A DNA stretch of 64,000 nucleotides, from the NCBI GenBank assembly GCA_963575745.1, contig CAUYUJ010018869.1:15001-79000 (forward strand), given 5' to 3'. Positions 40,826 to 52,430 of the stretch are shown piece after piece. A model generated the notes under the pieces. It was not told the DNA's origin. It was given only the letters and a program-made list of their open reading frames with translations, and made no database searches. The stretch comes from Prorocentrum cordatum (Eukaryota; Sar; Dinophyceae; Prorocentrales; Prorocentraceae). Every line of letters starts with the position of its first letter. Position 1 is the stretch's first letter. The translations under genes were made by a program, and so were the position numbers.

Positions 40826-40992
40826 CAGACCCCGCTCGGCGCTTGGCGCGGGGCGGGGAGCCCGTGGCCCGCCCTCCCGGCGGAGGACACGAGCAGCGGC
40901 GGCGGCCCGGAGGGCCCAGCGCCGAACTGGACGCAGCGGCGCCGGATGCAGCGCCGGATCAAGAAGATCGCAGAGAGGCCTATCAGGGTTAG
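40826..40992 (+). CDS. possible exon 2 of unknown gene
   Basis: The frame reads EEQTPLGAWRGAGSPWPALP and then WTQRRRMQRRIKKIAERPIR, a very basic helix, reaching GGTTAG|GTCGGG at the I element. The basic run could bind nucleic acid, but no family is recognised. Confidence 0.4.
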
Positions 40993-41147
40993 GTCGGGTA
41001 TGTCCTCCTCCAGGCGGATTGTGGGCGAATAGTTGCAAACGGGTCCAACAGAACTCAGCAATAGTCCAAACGACAGTAGAAGCATCGTCCCCAGGTAATG
41101 TTTGGATTATCTTTTGATTCTTCCTCCTGTAGAGGGACATGCCCGAC
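40993..41147. mobile_element. I-family element, copy 3
   Basis: The left end GTCGGGTATGTCCTCCTCCA and, inverted, the right end GTCGGGCATGTCCCTCTACA. CATCGTCCCCAGGTAATG resembles CATCGTCCCCAGGCTTTT of copy 1. It starts GT. Confidence 0.7.
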
Positions 41148-41550
41148 GTAGCATCAGGGGCAGCGGCGGGGGGGGGGGGGGGGGCTGGCTGGCCCGCTGG
41201 CCCAGGGGGGGAAGCATCGACTCCCCCGAGCCCATTCCTCGCCCCATCGGAGCCTGGGCGCCCCCGCCTGCCAAAGGAGCGTGCGGGCTATCGCGATGGG
41301 TGGCCTGTCCCGCTGATAGTTTTGGCGATGTGTCGCCGATCCCAGGTCACCGTCTCCCCCCCCAGCCCCCCCCCCCCTGTCGACCCCCCTCGAGGCAGAT
41401 GGTGTCCGACGAAGGCTCGCACGGCACGCGGCCTCTGGGCGGGCCTCCCGGAGTCTTCGTCCAGCCGGCATCGGCCTCTTGTCAGATGTTCCTGTGACGG
41501 TGGAGCCGAGCGGCGCGGCGTGGGCTCGTCCGCTGATGACCAGCAGCACA
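41148..41550 (+). other. GC-rich stretch, uncertain coding
   Basis: The frame reads SIDSPEPIPRPIGAWAPPPA, then QMVSDEGSHGTRPLGGPP. It is Pro/Gly-rich and may continue the gene of 40436-40992 across the I element. No motif is recognised. Confidence 0.22.
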
Positions 41551-41552
41551 AG

Positions 41553-41700
41553 CAAGGCTCGAGCCACACGGTGTTTGGGCGATCTCGTGAACCGTTTTCG
41601 GTTTGAGCTCGTTTCGCGGCCAAGGCAGTACGAAGATAGAGCGGAGGAAAGCACAAACAGAACGAACACAGAAACAGCTCCGTTTGGCTCTCGAGCCCTG
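41553..41700. mobile_element. J-family element, copy 2
   Basis: The left end CAAGGCTCGAGCCACACGGT and, inverted, the right end CAGGGCTCGAGAGCCAAACG flank a GTTTTCGGTTTGAGCTCGTTT core like that of 29991-30136. Confidence 0.75.
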
Positions 41701-41806
41701 GTGCACCTCGCCGACCCACCCCGCGCCAGCGGCAGCGCGGGCTGGGACAGCCGTGCGCCGAGGGCACCAGCAGGGAAGGGTGCGGGTGGTGCCTCTGCAT
41801 TTCACC

Positions 41807-41932
41807 GAGCGCGTTCTGCTACTCGCAGGATGCCTACTCACTCGCAACCGTCCGAACAAGACATGCCGGCCTCGACGTAATGTATCGCAAATCCCCCGTG
41901 GCCGGCCATTTGCGAGAGCAGTGGCACGCGCT
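41807..41932. mobile_element. K-family element, copy 2
   Basis: GAGCGCGTTCTGCTACTCGC and AGTGGCACGCGCTT are diverged forms of the K ends at 39053. A TTTGCGAGAGCAGTGG segment lies inside. Confidence 0.6.
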
Positions 41933-42009
41933 TGGATGGGATCCACCGCGGGGATCGTCAGGCCACGGATGGCGAGCAGCCGGCCGGGATCCACCACGGC
42001 CCCACGAAT

Positions 42010-42125
42010 CGGAGGGAGGGAGGAGGAAGGGAGGAGGAGGGGGGGGAGGAGGAGGAGGAGGGGGGGAGGAGAAGGAGGAGGAGGAGGAGGAGGGGGGGAG
42101 GAGAAGGAGGAGGAGGAGGAGTATA
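42010..42125. repeat. GGA array
   Basis: (GGA)n with GGG runs, followed by an AT-rich TAATAATAAC-type stretch to 42240 and a second GGA run. No gene is recognised from 42250 to 42715. Confidence 0.85.
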
Positions 42126-42719
42126 ATACAACGAGTTATAATAGTAATAACATGACCACTGCGACGAATATTAAGACGAGTAATACTACTAATAATAACA
42201 CTAAGAAAACCGAGCACTACTAACAATAATCGTAAGAAGAGGAGGAGGAGGAGGAGTTCAGTATCTACCTCTTTGCTGTGGCACAAAATAGGTTCCATCT
42301 GGGCCCGACGCAGCTGCGCGCACCTCGATGATGTCTTGTCAGCTGGCTCGGCGCAGCCGCACCCACGCCGACCGACTTGTGTGTCTGGCTGGCCACTGGG
42401 CGGCGCGGTTGCATCGCTGCGATTGGTCTCAGCGCGCGCACGGTTGAAATTGCCGTGCTTTGCTTGCGGTTGTTGAGTTTCTCTTGCTGCCCTATTTTGA
42501 TTAGGTGAAAGAATAGGGGGGGGATGGGGGGGGAGGTAAGAGAGGGAGGACTGATGCTCACGGCAGCATGGCAGCGTGGGGCTTTGAGTCGCCCTGCGTG
42601 GTGCCTGTTAGGCACATACTGCCAGCCTTCGAGATGTACAGCATTCCGCAATGCCACCAACGCCGGTTGTTTCCCAGATGCGTTCACGCAGCGCGGCGAA
42701 TCTATGTACATCTATACAC

Positions 42720-42720
<1 letters not shown>

Positions 42721-42771
<51 letters not shown>

Positions 42772-42782
42772 ATATATATATC
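42721..42782. repeat. TA dinucleotide repeat
   Basis: (TA)n at the left edge of the large periodic array; a matching (TA)n lies at the right edge (47686-47765). Confidence 0.95.
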
Positions 42783-45464
42783 CCTGGGGGCGAGGCCGGG
42801 GGCCCCAGGACAGGTGCCCCGACCCCCCATGGGGGGACGGGGGGGGCCTGGAGCCTCCCTGGAGCAGCCCAGGCGGCCCAAGAGTGCCCCAAGAGCGCTC
42901 CAGGACAGGCCCAGTAGGCTCCAAGAGGCCCAAGAGAGCGCCAAGAGGGCCCCAAGATGCCCAAGATATGCCCAAGACGGCCAAAGAGGCCCCCAGACGC
43001 TCCAAGGGGCCTCCAAGAGGCCCCCCCAGAGGGCCCCAAGAGGCCAAAATCGTTCATTTTATTAGAGTGGACACATTTTGCCTTCCCGCCGTTTCAGCTT
43101 TCCGACGCTCCACGACGGCTCACAGGCCCCCCGCGGACGCCCCAAGACAGCCCAAGAGGCCTCCAAGAGGGGCTCAAGACGGCTCTGGAGGGCCCCAAGA
43201 CGGCCCAAGACGCGCCCAAGACAGGCGAAGAGAGGCCCAAGACGGCCCCAAGAGGCCTCCAAGAGGGGAACCGCGAACCGGAAATTCGAGCCTCCCGCCT
43301 CCACAGGGCCCCGGGAGGCCCCAAAGGGGCCCCAAGAGGCCAGGAGACCCCCCAGAGGCACCCAGGAGGCCCGAACGAGGCTTCAGGAGGCTCCCAAACA
43401 GCCCCGAGGAACCTTACAACGGACGGTGCGGACGAGCCGCACTTCGGACCGCCGCCGCCGCCGGTCCAAGAAAACGGCCTTCTCGACGCCATGCGCGCCG
43501 TGGCCCTCCTGCTGTGGCACCTCCCTCCCCGGGCCAGCGCAGAGGCCCTCGGATCCCAGAGAGAATTCTCCGTCGTCGGCGGTGTCGCCGTCGTCGGCGT
43601 CGTCGTCGTCGACGCCGTCCCCGCCCTGGTCGCCCCTCGGGTCTTGGGCCGTCTTGGGCGGTTTGGGGGGCTGTCTGCGGACAATATTTGGCTGCCTGGG
43701 GGCCTCTTGGAGGCCTCTTGGGGGCCTGTGGGGGGGCCCTTGGAGCATTCTGGATGCTTTGGGGGGCCTTTTTTGGGTCTCCTAGGGCTCTCTTTGGGGA
43801 GGAAGGCTGGAAATGTCAGGTCGGGTACCCCTGTGAGCTCTTTCTGGGAGCGGTCCTGGGGCTTTCTTGGGCTGTCTTCGGGGCCTCTAGGTCACTCCTG
43901 AACCCCACTTGAGCCGTCTTGGGGCCCTCTTGGGACTCTCTTTGGCCGTCTGGTGCGATCTTGGGGCCCTCTGGGACCCTCTTTGGCCATCTTGGCGCGA
44001 GCTTGGAGGCCTCTGGGCGAATATTATAAAATGTACGCTTTCCGAAGGGAGGGGGGCTATTTTTGCTTTTGCGGGCCCTCTTGGGGGTGCTCTTGGATGC
44101 CTCTTGGGCCGTCTTGGGCGGTTTGGGGGACTGTCTGCGGACCATCTTCGGCTTCCTGGGGGCCTCTTGGAGGCCTCTTGGGAGCCTGTGGGGGGGCCTC
44201 TTGGAGCATTCTGAATGGGTGGCCTTTTTTGGGTCTCCTAGGGCTCTCTTTGGGGAGGAAGGCTGGAAATGTCAGGTCGGGTACCCCTGTGAGCTCTTTC
44301 TGGGAGCGGTCCTGGGGCTTTCTTGGGCTGTCTTCGGGGCCTCTAGGTCACTCCTGAACCCCACTTGAGCCGTCTTGGGGCCCTCTTGGAACTCTCTTTG
44401 GCCGTCTGGTGCGATCTTGGGGCCCTCTGGGACCCTCTTTGGCCGTCTTGGCGCGAGCTTGGAGGCCTCTGGGCGAATATTATAAAATGTACGCTTTCCG
44501 AAGGGAGGGGGGCTATTTTTGCTTTTGCGGGCCCTCTTGGGGGTGCTCTTGGATGCCTCTTGGGCCGTCTTGGGCGGTTTGGGGGACTGTCTGCGGACCA
44601 TCTTCGGCTTCCTGGGGGCCTCTTGGAGGCCTCTTGGGAGCCTGTGGGGGGGCCTCTTGGAGCATTCTGAATGGGTGGCCTTTTTTGGGTCTCCTAGGGC
44701 TCTCTTTGGGGAGGAAGGCTGGAAATGTCAGGTCGGGTACCCCTGTGAGCTCTTTCTGGGAGCGGTCCTGGAGCCTTCTTGGGCTGTCTTTGGGGCCTCT
44801 AGGTCACTCCTGAACCCCACTTGAGCCGTCTTGGGGCCCTCTTGGAACTCTCTTTGGCAGTTTTTACAAGGTTTCCGCGTCCTGGGCCTCGGAGGCCGCC
44901 GCCTCCGACCCCCCGTGGGAGGACGGGGCGGCCGGGAGGTCCAAAATAGTCCAGGAGGGCCTCCAGAGGCTCCCAAGACGGCCCAAGCGGGCCCCGAGTC
45001 GCCGAAAGACCGCTCCAGGACGCCCAAGGTAGGCCCAAGACGGCCCGAGAGGCCCCCCAAGGCACTCCACGACGCTTCAAGACGCCTCTCCACAGCGCTT
45101 CAAGAGGCCGAAATCGTCAATTTTACAAAGGTTTTCGAACGATTTTGGCCTTCCAGCCTTTTCGGCTGTCCGACGTTCCAAGACGGCTCAATAGGCCCCC
45201 AAGAGCGCCCCAAGACGGCCCAAGAGGGCCCCAAGACGGTCCCAGAGTCGCCCAAGACAGCACAACAGAGCCCCCCAAGTTGCGCCCAAGAGGGGGACCA
45301 CGACTCCAAAATTCGACCCTCCCGCTTGAAGAGTGCCCCAGGAAGGCCCCAAGGAGCCCCCAAGAGGCCCCAGGAGGCCCCCAAGAGGCCACAAAACAGC
45401 CCCGAGGAGGCCCCACAACGGTCCCAAAACGGCTACCGAGAAGCTGCGAAACTGCCTTCACGAC

Positions 45465-45600
45465 GTCCCCGACAGGCCAACCACGAGATCCAAACCAACA
45501 CCCATGAGGCCTCTGACCCACACCCAGGGCACTGTGGCGGGAGCAGTGACAGCACTTGTGCACAGCATGTTCCGGCGGGAGCCTTCCGGAACACGCTGCA
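45465..45600. other. non-repetitive island inside the array
   Basis: The sequence here departs from the periodic unit. A frame reads MRPLTHTQGTVAGAVTALVH, ending before a GGA run. It may be a remnant exon or chance. Confidence 0.2.
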
Positions 45601-46144
45601 GGAGGAGGAGGAAGATCAGGAGGAGAGAGAGCTGGAGTGGGAGGAGGAGGAGGGAGGACGAGGAGGAGGAAGAGGCCTCCAAGACAGCTCCAAGATAGCC
45701 GAAGAGGCTTCCAAGAGGGCCCTGGGCGGCCCACGAGGGCCCCAAGGCGGTGCCTGAGGCGCCCAAGACGCCCGAGAGGGCCCCAAGACGGCCCCAAGAG
45801 AGGCCCAAGAAGGGAAACACGAACCGAGAATCCGAGCTTTCTACCCCGAGAGGTTCTCGGGAAGTCCCAAGACGCCCCCAATCGGATCCAAGAGGCCCCC
45901 AAGAAGCTCCCAAGAGGGCCGACGAGGTTCCAAGAGATCCCCCAAGGTGGCCCCAAGAGGCACAACTCATTGTTTTACGATTGGGCTTTGACGGGTTTAA
46001 ATGTTTTCGCCCTTTTGGCATCCCGATGCTCCAAGACGGCCCAAGAGGCTTCCAATGCCGCTTCAATATACAGGAAGAGGCCTCCAAGAGGGCCCCAAGA
46101 CGGCCCGCGAGGGCCCCAAGACGGTGCTTGAGGCGCCCAATATA

Positions 46145-46184
46145 CTAGAACCACGCGCGCGCTTCGCGCGCGCTTAGGTTCTAG
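46145..46184. repeat. hairpin at the centre of the inverted array
   Basis: CTAGAACC and GGTTCTAG pair around GCGCGCGC-TTCG-CGCGCGC. It lies between the CCAAGA and TCTTGG halves. Confidence 0.85.
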
Positions 46185-47685
46185 CTAGGAGGCGAGCTTG
46201 AGTCAACGAAAGTCGCAGGGAAGGGGGCAGGGGGAAGAAGGCCAGAGAGCGCTGAAGGATACAAATACTGGAACCCTCTTGTGATTTTGTGGGGGGCCTC
46301 GTCCGGCCGCTCGCTGGGAGTTTGACGTAGCTTCTCGGGAGCCTCTGAACCTGTCGGGGGCCTCCTGGAAGCAAGTTCGAAGCATTTTTGGGGCCGATTT
46401 GGGGCTTCTCGGGGCCTCCTTTGGGCCTCTTGGGGGTCTCCTGGGGCCTCTTGAGGGGCCTCCTTGGGGCCTCCTGGCGGCCTCTTGGGGCGGAAGGCTC
46501 GAGCTTGCGGTTCGTGGTCCCCCTCTGGGCCCCCTCTTGGGCCCGTCTTGGGGCCCTCTTGGGCCATCTTGGGCGCCTCTTGGGCCGTCTTGGGGCCCTC
46601 TTGGGCTGTCCTGGGGCCCTCTTGGAAGCTTCTTGGGCCGTCTTGGGGCGGTCTTGGAGGCCTCTTGGGCCGTCTTGGACGCGGTGAAAGCCCAAGATGC
46701 GAACATGCGAAAAATATACGTTTTCCCATAGGAATGGCACGATTTTTGTTTCTTGGACCTCTCTTGGGGTGCCTCTCGGAACGTCTTGGGCTGATTTTGG
46801 AAGCCTTTTGGCGCCTCTGGGCGGCGTTTTGGCGCCTCCTGGGATATGTTGGGCCGGAAGCTCGGAATTCGAGAGTGGCTTTCTCCTTCTGGGACCCCTC
46901 TCGAAGTCGTCTTGGGGTTCTCTTGGGCCGTCTTGGGGCCGTCCTGAGCCACTCGTGCGCAGCCTTGGAGCGCTCCCGGAGGCCTCCTAGGCCGTCTTGG
47001 AGGCCTCTTGGGCCGTCTTGGACGCGGTGAAAGCCCAAGATGCGAACAAGCGAAAAATATACGTTTTCCCATAGGAATGGCACGATTTTTGTTTCTTGGA
47101 CCTCTCTTGGGGTGCCTCTCGGAACGTCTTGGGGTGCTTTTGGGAGCCTTTTGGCGCCTCTTGGCGGCATTTTGGCGCCTCCTGGAGCCTCTTGGGCCGG
47201 AAGCTCGGAATTCGAGGTTGGCTTTCTCCGTCTGGGACCCCTCTCGAACTCGTCTTGGGGCTCTCTTCGGCCGTCTACTTGCCGCTTTCGGCCGTCTTGG
47301 GCGCTTGAGCCACTCGTGCGCAGCCTTGGAGCGCTCCCGGAGGCCTCGTAGTCCGTCTTGGGCGCTTCTTGGGCCGTCTTGGACGCGGTGAAAGCCCACG
47401 AGGCGAACATGCGAAAAATATACATTTTCCCATAGGGATGGCACGATTTTTGCTTCTTAGGCCTCTCTTGGGCTGCCTCTCGGAGCGTCTTGGAGGCTTC
47501 TGGGACCTTCTTGGTGTCATGACAGGCGTCTTGGAAGGCATCTGGAGCCATCGGAGCGCGTTCCGAAGCCGCCTGCGAACGATCTTGGACGGCGACCGGC
47601 GGTCCGACGAGCCTCCGGCCCCCCCGGGGCCCACATTTGTGGTCGGGGTCCCTGGGGGGGGCCCCGCCCCCACCCGGTGCGCCTG

Positions 47686-47696
47686 TATATATATAT

Positions 47697-47730
<34 letters not shown>

Positions 47731-47770
47731 AATATCTAACTATATATAATAACCGATATATAATATATGA
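47686..47770. repeat. TA-rich dinucleotide repeat
   Basis: (TA)n with few changes, closing the periodic array. Confidence 0.9.
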
Positions 47771-47784
47771 AAAGCGTGGGCTAA

Positions 47785-48885
47785 CCGCTGCTGGCGGAAA
47801 ACCGGGGGGGGTCACTACCGGTTCGAACCCCTCCCCCCCCCCCCTCCGGAAAACCGGGGGGGGTCACTACCGGTTCGAACCCCTCCCCCCCCCCCTAGCT
47901 CATCATGAAAAGGGGGGGGGTCACTACCGGTTCGAACCCCCCCCCCCCTCGAAAACCGAGTGGGGGTGCGGACAGAGGTGGGGACGGTGTTGGTGGGACA
48001 GTGGCGAGGGGACAGCGGGACAGTGGTGGGGACAGTGGGACAGTGGGACAGTAGAGGGCCAGTAGTGGTGGGGACAGTGGTGGGGACAATGGTGGGAACA
48101 GGGGGGACAGTGGACAGTGGTGGGGACGGTGGTGGTGGGTACAGTGGTGTGGGCACAGTGGGAATGAGGTGGAAACAGTGGGACAGTGGAGGGTACAATG
48201 GTGGTGGGGACAGTGGTGAAGGCGGTGGCGAGGACGGCGGTGGGACAATGGACAGAGGTACAGTGGGGACAGTGGTGGGGACAGTGGGGACAGTGGTGGG
48301 AACAGTGGGACAGCTCAGTGGGACAGCGGAGGAGTCAGTGGGACAGTGGGGACAGTGGGGATAGTCGGGCAGTGGTTGGGGCCGTGGAGAAAGTTGGGAG
48401 AGTGGAACCGTGGTGGGAACAGTGGTGGGGACAGTGGGGACAGTGCGACAGTACAGTGGTGGTGAGTGGCGCTGGGAACAACAGTGGGGGATGTGGTGAG
48501 GGCGGTGGTAGGGACCGGGAGTCGTTTGCTGGCGGTGAGAGGGGGTGGGAGGGGTCGAACCGTATGATCCCCCGCCGTTTTCGAGGGGGGGGGTGGTTCG
48601 AACCGGTAGTGACCCCCCCCCATTTTTCCGATCCGGAAGGGGGGGGGGGTGGGGGGGGGGTTCGAAACCGGTAGTGACCCCCCCCCGTTTTTCGAGGGGA
48701 GGGGGGGGGTGGGGGAGAGGGTTAGGGAGGGGGAGGTTTTGGCCCGGTGAGGGGGGGGGGAGGGGGGGAGGTGTTCCAACAGCAGTGGGGGGAGGGGATT
48801 TTCGGAGGGGGGTGGGGGGGGACCCCCGGGTTCTGGAGGAAAAGGTTGGCAATTTTCCACAGTAAAGCGGCGGTGGATCACGCTG
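47785..48885. mobile_element. B-box-array element, copy 1
   Basis: The left side has three units of GTCACTACCGGTTCGAACC with C runs. The right side has the same in inverse (GGTTCGAACCGGTAGTGACC). Between them lies a GGGGACAGTGG minisatellite (47970-48500). It ends TTTTCCACAGTAAAGCGGCG GTGGATCACGCT before a (TA)n. A second copy is at 55385-56617. GGTTCGAACC fits the tRNA B-box core, but no tRNA fold is present. Confidence 0.75.

Positions 48886-48892
<7 letters not shown>

Positions 48893-48917
<25 letters not shown>
48893..48917. repeat. TA dinucleotide repeat
   Basis: (TA)n directly after the B-box-array element. Confidence 0.95.
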
Positions 48918-48922
<5 letters not shown>

Positions 48923-48929
48923 CCGGCGT

Positions 48930-49200
48930 ACCAAGGGGGAGGTCGTCGTAGCGTAGACCACACTTCTTCTATCGGGGGACCGAGGGGGCGGGGGGATGGG
49001 GGCTGCGAGGTGCCTCCAGGATGGCCCCAGGACGTTCCACATGGCGCCAATATTGCCCAAGAGCGCCCCAAGGAGGTTCAGAGAGAGCTCGGAGACATCT
49101 CGATGAGAGTCGAAGAGCGGCGAAGAGTTTCCAGGATTGCCCCAAGTCGGCTCCGATTGGGCACAATTCGCTCCCAGAAGGCCCAACAGAAGGCCCATAA
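48930..49200. repeat. CCAAGA-type periodic array, small block
   Basis: GCCCAAGAGCGCCCCAAGGAG and related units occur after GGGGGACCGAGGGGGCGGGG. It is the same class as 42.8-47.6 kb but more diverged. Confidence 0.5.
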
Positions 49201-49339
49201 TGTTTAGAAACGACGGGAATCTGAGTTTTTTTGCACATTTTTGGTCGTGGTTTGAAGAGTGTTGATGTTGGTCGTCGTTTTGAAGAGACAGCGCCCCGCG
49301 TCCCTCACTACTGATCCTCCCCCTCCTCCTTCCTCCCGT

Positions 49340-49460
49340 CATCATCATAATCATCATTATAATCGTCATCGTCATCACCAACGTCATCACCATCATCATC
49401 CTCATCACGACCGCCCTCATCACCACCATTGTCATCATCAGTGCCGTCACCATCACCATC
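49340..49460. repeat. CAT triplet array
   Basis: (CATCAT)n with CGT and CAC variants; the reverse-strand form of the GAT arrays at 1.8-9.9 kb. Confidence 0.85.
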
Positions 49461-49461
49461 A

Positions 49462-50240
49462 CCCCTCACACGTTTCGTGGCCCCATAGGGAGTTCCACCG
49501 AAGGCTCCAGGGCCACCGCCCGCATGCGTCACGCACACCCATTTCGGCACACCCCTCACACGTTTCGTGGTCCCATAAGAAGGTCCACCGAAGGCCCCAG
49601 TGCCACCGCCCGCATGCGTCACGCACACCCATTTCGGCACACCCTTCACACGTTTCGTGGCCCCATGGAGCCACACCGAAGGCCGCGGAGCCACCGCCCG
49701 CATGCGTCACGCACACCGATTTCGGCACACTCCTCACACGTTTCGTGCCCCATAGCGAGCTCCACCGAAGGCCCCAGTGCCACCGCCCGCATGCGCCACG
49801 CACATCCATTTCGACACACCCCTCACACGTTTCGTGGCCCCAGTAGCCCCTCCGAAGGCCTCAGTGCCACCGCCCGCATGCGTCACGCACACCGATTTCG
49901 GCACACCCCTCACACGTTTCGTGGCCCCACAGGGAAATCCACCGAAGGCCCCCGTGCCACCGCCCGCATGCGTCACGCACACCCATTGCAGCACACCTCT
50001 CACACGTTTGGTGGCCCCGTAGGGAGCTCCACCGACCGCCCCAGTGGCGCAGCCCGCATGCGTCACGCACACCCATTTCGGCACACCCCTCGCACATTTC
50101 GTGGCCCCATGGAGCCACACCGAAGGCCCCGGAGCCACCGCCCGCATGCATCACGCACACCGATTTCGGCACACCCCTCACACGTTTCCTGGTCTCACAG
50201 GGAGCCCCACCGAAGGCCCCAGTGCCACCGCCCGCATGCG
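49462..50240. repeat. 91-bp satellite, left block
   Basis: About 8.5 units of roughly 91 bp, recognisable by CCCCTCACACGTTTCGTGGC, CTCCACCGAAGGCCCC and CCGCCCGCATGCGTCACGC. Open frames run through it because the unit has no stop in any forward frame. Confidence 0.92.
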
Positions 50241-52430
50241 TCAACACACAGACACACACAGACACACACAGACACACACACACAGACACACACAGACACA
50301 CACAGACACACACAGACACACACAGACACACACAGACACACACAGACACACACAGACACACACAGACACACACAGACACACCCAGACACACACAGACACA
50401 ACACAACACACACAGACACACACAGACAGACACACACAGACACACCACAGACACACACAGACACACACAGACACACACAGACACACACAGATACACCAGA
50501 CACACACAGACACACACAGACACACACAGACACACACGACACCACACAGACACACACAGACACACACAGACACACACAGACACACACAGACACACACAGA
50601 CACACACAGACACACACAGACCACACACACAGACACACACAGACACACACAGACACACACAGACACACACAGACACACACACAGACACACACAGAGACAC
50701 ACACAGACACACACACAGACACACACAGACACACACCACACAGACACACACACAGACACACACACAGACACACACACAGACACACACACAGAGGCACACA
50801 CACAGACACACACACAGAGACACACACACACAGACACACACAGACACACACAGACACACACAGACACACACAGACACACACAGACACACACACACAGACA
50901 CACACAGACACACACAGACACACACAGACACACACAGACACACACAGACACACACAGACACACACAGACACACACAGACACACACAGACACACACAGACA
51001 CACACAGACACACACAGACACACACAGACACACACAGACACACACACACCCACACACACACAGCACACAGGCACACACAGCACACACACACACACAGGCA
51101 CACACAACACACACAGACACACACAGACACACACAGCCACACACACACAGACACAGACAGACACACACAGACACACACAGACACACACAGAGACACACAG
51201 AGACACACAGAGACACACAGAGACACACAGAGACACACAGAGACACACAGAGACACACCGAGACACACTGAGACACACTGAGACACACGGAGACACACGG
51301 AGACACACGGAGACACACGGAGACACACCACAGAGACACACCACAGAGCCACACACCACACACAGAGCACACACAGAGACCACCAATGGGGGACACATAC
51401 ACAGAGACACACACAGAAGACACTCACAGAGACAACACAGAGACACACACAGTGGACACACACAGAGACACACTCAGAGACACACACAGAGACACACACG
51501 AGACACACAGAGACAGAGACAAAGACAGAGACAGACCCAGACACAGAGACACACACAGAGAGACACACACAGAGACACACACACAGAGACACACTCAGAG
51601 ACACACACAGAGACACACACAGACACACACAGAGACACACACAGAGACACACACAGAGACACACACAGAGACACACACAGAGACACACACAGAGACACAC
51701 ACAGAGAGACACACACAGAGACACACACAGAGACACACACAGAGACACACACAGAGACACACACAGAGACACACACAGACACACACAGACACACACAGAC
51801 ACACACAGACACACACAGACACACACAGACACACACAGACACACACAGACACACACAGACACACACAGACACACACACAGACACACACACAGACACACAC
51901 AGACACACACACAGACACACACACAGACACACACAACCACACCCGCGGGACACACAAGAGGAACAACACTGAGGAACACACCAGACACACACACACTGAC
52001 ACACACAGCACACACAGACACCACACAGACACACACACAGCACACACACACCAGGACAGACACAAGACAACACAGACACAAACACAGACACACACCCAGA
52101 CACACAACATGACACCACAGACACACACACATACAACACACAGACACACACCGAGACACACAGACACACCCACAGAACACACCACAGCACACACACACCG
52201 CCCACACGCCCACAGCACCACCCACACGCGGCGCACATCACGCACCCACGCAAACCACCACCACACGCACACACGCACACACGCACACACGCACACACGC
52301 ACACACGCACACACGCACACACGCACACACGCACACACGCACACACGCACACACGCATACACGCACACACGCACACACGCACACACGCACACACACGCAC
52401 ACACACACACACACGCACACACCCACTTCG
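50241..52430. repeat. CACAGA / CACACA microsatellite
   Basis: About 2.2 kb of (ACACACAG)n-type repeat that shifts to CAGAGACACA (51180-51780) and finally to (CGCACACA)n (52262-52420). It interrupts the 91-bp satellite. The Thr/His frames are artefacts. Confidence 0.95.

Larger units (their letters stand above)
42783..47685. repeat. large TCTTGGG / CCAAGA periodic array
   Basis: Units of 10-11 bp such as TCTTGGGCCG and TCTTGGGGCCC run with few breaks. The orientation alternates: CCAAGA form 42840-43430, TCTTGG form 43640-44870, CCAAGA form 44930-46130, TCTTGG form 46270-47560. Two blocks start with a GACCCCCC(A/G)TGGG hairpin (42816, 44916). Higher-order duplications have periods of 456 bp (43813, 44269, part from 44725) and about 344-362 bp (46673, 47017, 47379). 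The long frames here have very biased composition and are rejected as genes. Confidence 0.8.

Noticed and set aside
46181-47551. Minus-strand frame of 456 codons
   Set aside because: It is composed of the 10-11 bp periodic repeat (Pro-Lys-Arg-rich) and no residue pattern beyond the repeat is seen.
42783-47685. Telomere-type repeat (TCTTGGG)
   Set aside because: The units vary in length and sequence, orientation switches several times, and the array is internal.
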